Source: Carnegiea gigantea (lineage: Eukaryota; Streptophyta; Magnoliopsida; Caryophyllales; Cactaceae). Taken from it: 64,000 bases of DNA. The notes beneath the pieces were generated by a model, which had not been told where the DNA came from, did no database searches, and saw only the letters and a list, made by a program, of their open reading frames with translations. The stretch lies in the NCBI GenBank assembly GCA_029747015.1, contig JAKOGI010001246.1, positions 31,001 through 95,000 of the forward strand, read 5' to 3'. Below, one piece after another: positions 62,260-64,000 of the stretch (the stretch's first letter is position 1; each line of letters opens with the position of its first letter). Both the position numbers and the translations under genes were made by a program.

Positions 62260-64000
62260 TACTAAATCACAGATGAAGCTTTTTCTTATTAAGATTCGCA
62301 TATATTAGGATCGAAGTTTGGATCACACTAGACTAGAAATGATAATTGTATATGTTATCTCTAGAAGACCAGAACTAGTATTGGCTATTAGGTGAGAACC
62401 TATGATCATCGTTAGTTCCTACATCATAATAGTTTTGTGAATTTTATATGATAATTGGTGTAATTTCAATCAAGTTTTGCTATCTTTCATTTGCAGTGTC
62501 GCATATAAAGACAATGTCAACATAGCATGTGGACACAATATAACAATGTAGCATATGAAATTCTTGAATTTGAAACCCTGATTCTTTTGGTTGTAGTTTA
62601 GTACTCCAGCCAATGCCATATGAGAAGCTCAAGAACATAATTTAATTTGGATATGAAGTGCCATGTTCCTAATTACTCGGATTTTTCTTTTTACTTTTTT
62701 TATCCTATAATTAGAACTCGATTGTGTGTTGAATTTTGTTTCAATATTTTCATTGAATTACTAGCAGATACTTAGGCGATAAAGATGTTCTAGAACAATC
62801 GACTCTTCATGGAGTAGACATTTTTTATGCAAACTCAACAAAATTAGATAGTTCTTTCTAGGATAGTGCATTGCGTTATATTTTGTTCTTTTCCGCAATA
62901 CTTTATATTGTGTGTGAAATGCATTTAGTATCGTCAAAACTTCAAAAGTGGCTAGGAAACAAACAACATAATTTTGAAATAGCTAATAGATGGCAAAGTA
63001 ATCAACATTTGCAGATTAGCCAAGATTCTCAATCGTTTATTCTACAATTATCATATTTAAGATTTAAGCCTATTTAGTAGGTATTGAAACCAAAGCCTCA
63101 TTAGTGGCAACTGTTTTTATGCCCCACAGCCTCCCAGGCCCTACAGGGCATTATGATTAGCAACATTTGTGGCCTCCCTAGATATCTTGTAGAGTCTATT
63201 GTGAAGTTTACACTACAACCGTTCTTATGTAAAAATGGTTGTAATTGGAATTGATTAGAGGCCGCACGAACGTAGGCCCCCACTACCACAAATTGTGACG
63301 TACGCTCTTACACTTTGGGAAGACGTTAGGCAAGCACACCTCCCATGTGCAATGGAGGTCATCTCCCTAGGCCATGGGCCCTATTGATTACCCATTGATC
63401 GCATCCAGGTAAGTATGTTGCTTGGTCATTGCCACTTTTCTTCATTGGTTGGTTGGGCTTTTTGCGTTATTGTTACAACCATGGTGTGGGTCTGGAAAAT
63501 TTAGCTAAACACAGTGCTAGCTAATGGGCAAGGTACCATTCTTGCTGATATATTATTTAGTATCTTCTTTAATGGATAAAACCATGGAGCAAGCCAATCA
63601 TATCACTTATTCAAACCATAGAGAACTCTAAAGTGAAGGTTGTTAAAATTGATGAAGTCAACCCATTAAAAATGGTTGACGTTGATGTAACTAATGTGGG
63701 GCTTATGAGGCTCATTGACTTTTAAGTCAACCCATTTTCGTGTATTGTATGCTGTTGTTTGCTTTCTTCTTTGGATATAATTTAAACCTTTTGTTCAACC
63801 ATAAAATGGTATTGTGGTTGAGAAATGTGTTTCATTTGACGACATGTAGGCCTTTCTTTGATTTTTGAGCAAAGCTTGTTGTGTTTTTTTTGAGGGGTTC
63901 TGTTTTGTTCTTTTTTTGGGGGTGTGCTTGTCAGTGTGTATTTTCGTGTGTTGTATGCTATTGTTCGCTTGCTTTTCTAGGTTTAGTTTAAATATTTTGT

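Larger units (their letters stand above)
60858..64000 (+). repeat. U2 array unit 8, cut by the window
   Basis: Eighth unit, 3143 bp visible. It contains U2 copy 8 and continues to the window edge in normal order, so the array extends further right. A short deletion near 63725 shortens the stretch before the internal duplication. Confidence 0.88.

Overview
The window is plant nuclear DNA and looks like a repeat-rich, probably heterochromatic region of an angiosperm chromosome. The evidence is spliceosomal U2 snRNA genes with the plant-specific upstream sequence element (RTCCCACATCG) and a TATA box, two Athila-lineage Ty3/gypsy retrotransposons, a chromovirus-like Ty3/gypsy retrotransposon primed by initiator tRNA-Met, and a CACTA DNA transposon. 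I see no intact host protein-coding gene, rRNA, tRNA or CRISPR array. The species cannot be named from the sequence.

The backbone is a tandem array of units of about 3.8-4.0 kb running from 9019 to the right edge. Eight units are visible, the last one cut by the window. Each carried one U2 snRNA gene with its own promoter about 1.2 kb into the unit (boundaries chosen arbitrarily). U2 bodies start at 10235, 14226, 18060, 22027, 41763, 58266 and 62065. The fifth unit kept its promoter but lost the U2 body by a clean deletion at 26023-26028. All copies have diverged from canonical plant U2. Copy 2 lacks its 3' end, copies 3 and 8 are changed in the branch-point recognition sequence, and copy 7 has the best preserved 5' end. 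The array therefore looks like a U2 locus that was amplified and is now decaying. The spacer holds exon-like segments of an unidentified gene and a roughly 222-bp internal duplication that recur from unit to unit.

Three LTR retrotransposons interrupt the array. Positions 1-9018 are the right part of an Athila element on the plus strand. It carries only gag and protease remnants, has no reverse transcriptase or integrase, and contains a 3162-bp direct duplication. Positions 26850-39057 (unit 5) are a 12.2-kb element with 2.9-kb LTRs and a tRNA-Met primer site; only a chromovirus-like end of pol is recognisable inside, and a 1.28-kb CACTA element is nested in it. Positions 44568-57090 (unit 7) are a 12.5-kb Athila element on the minus strand with gag, protease, RT, RNase H, integrase and a post-integrase ORF, all broken. 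Target-site duplications can be read for the two complete insertions (GGTAC/GGTGC and ATGCC). Removing these insertions restores unit spacing close to 4 kb.

The main biological interest is the previously unannotated tandem U2 snRNA array: how it decays copy by copy, its split into two subfamilies (units 1-4 and 5-8), and the repeated hits on one 42-bp interval of the unit.
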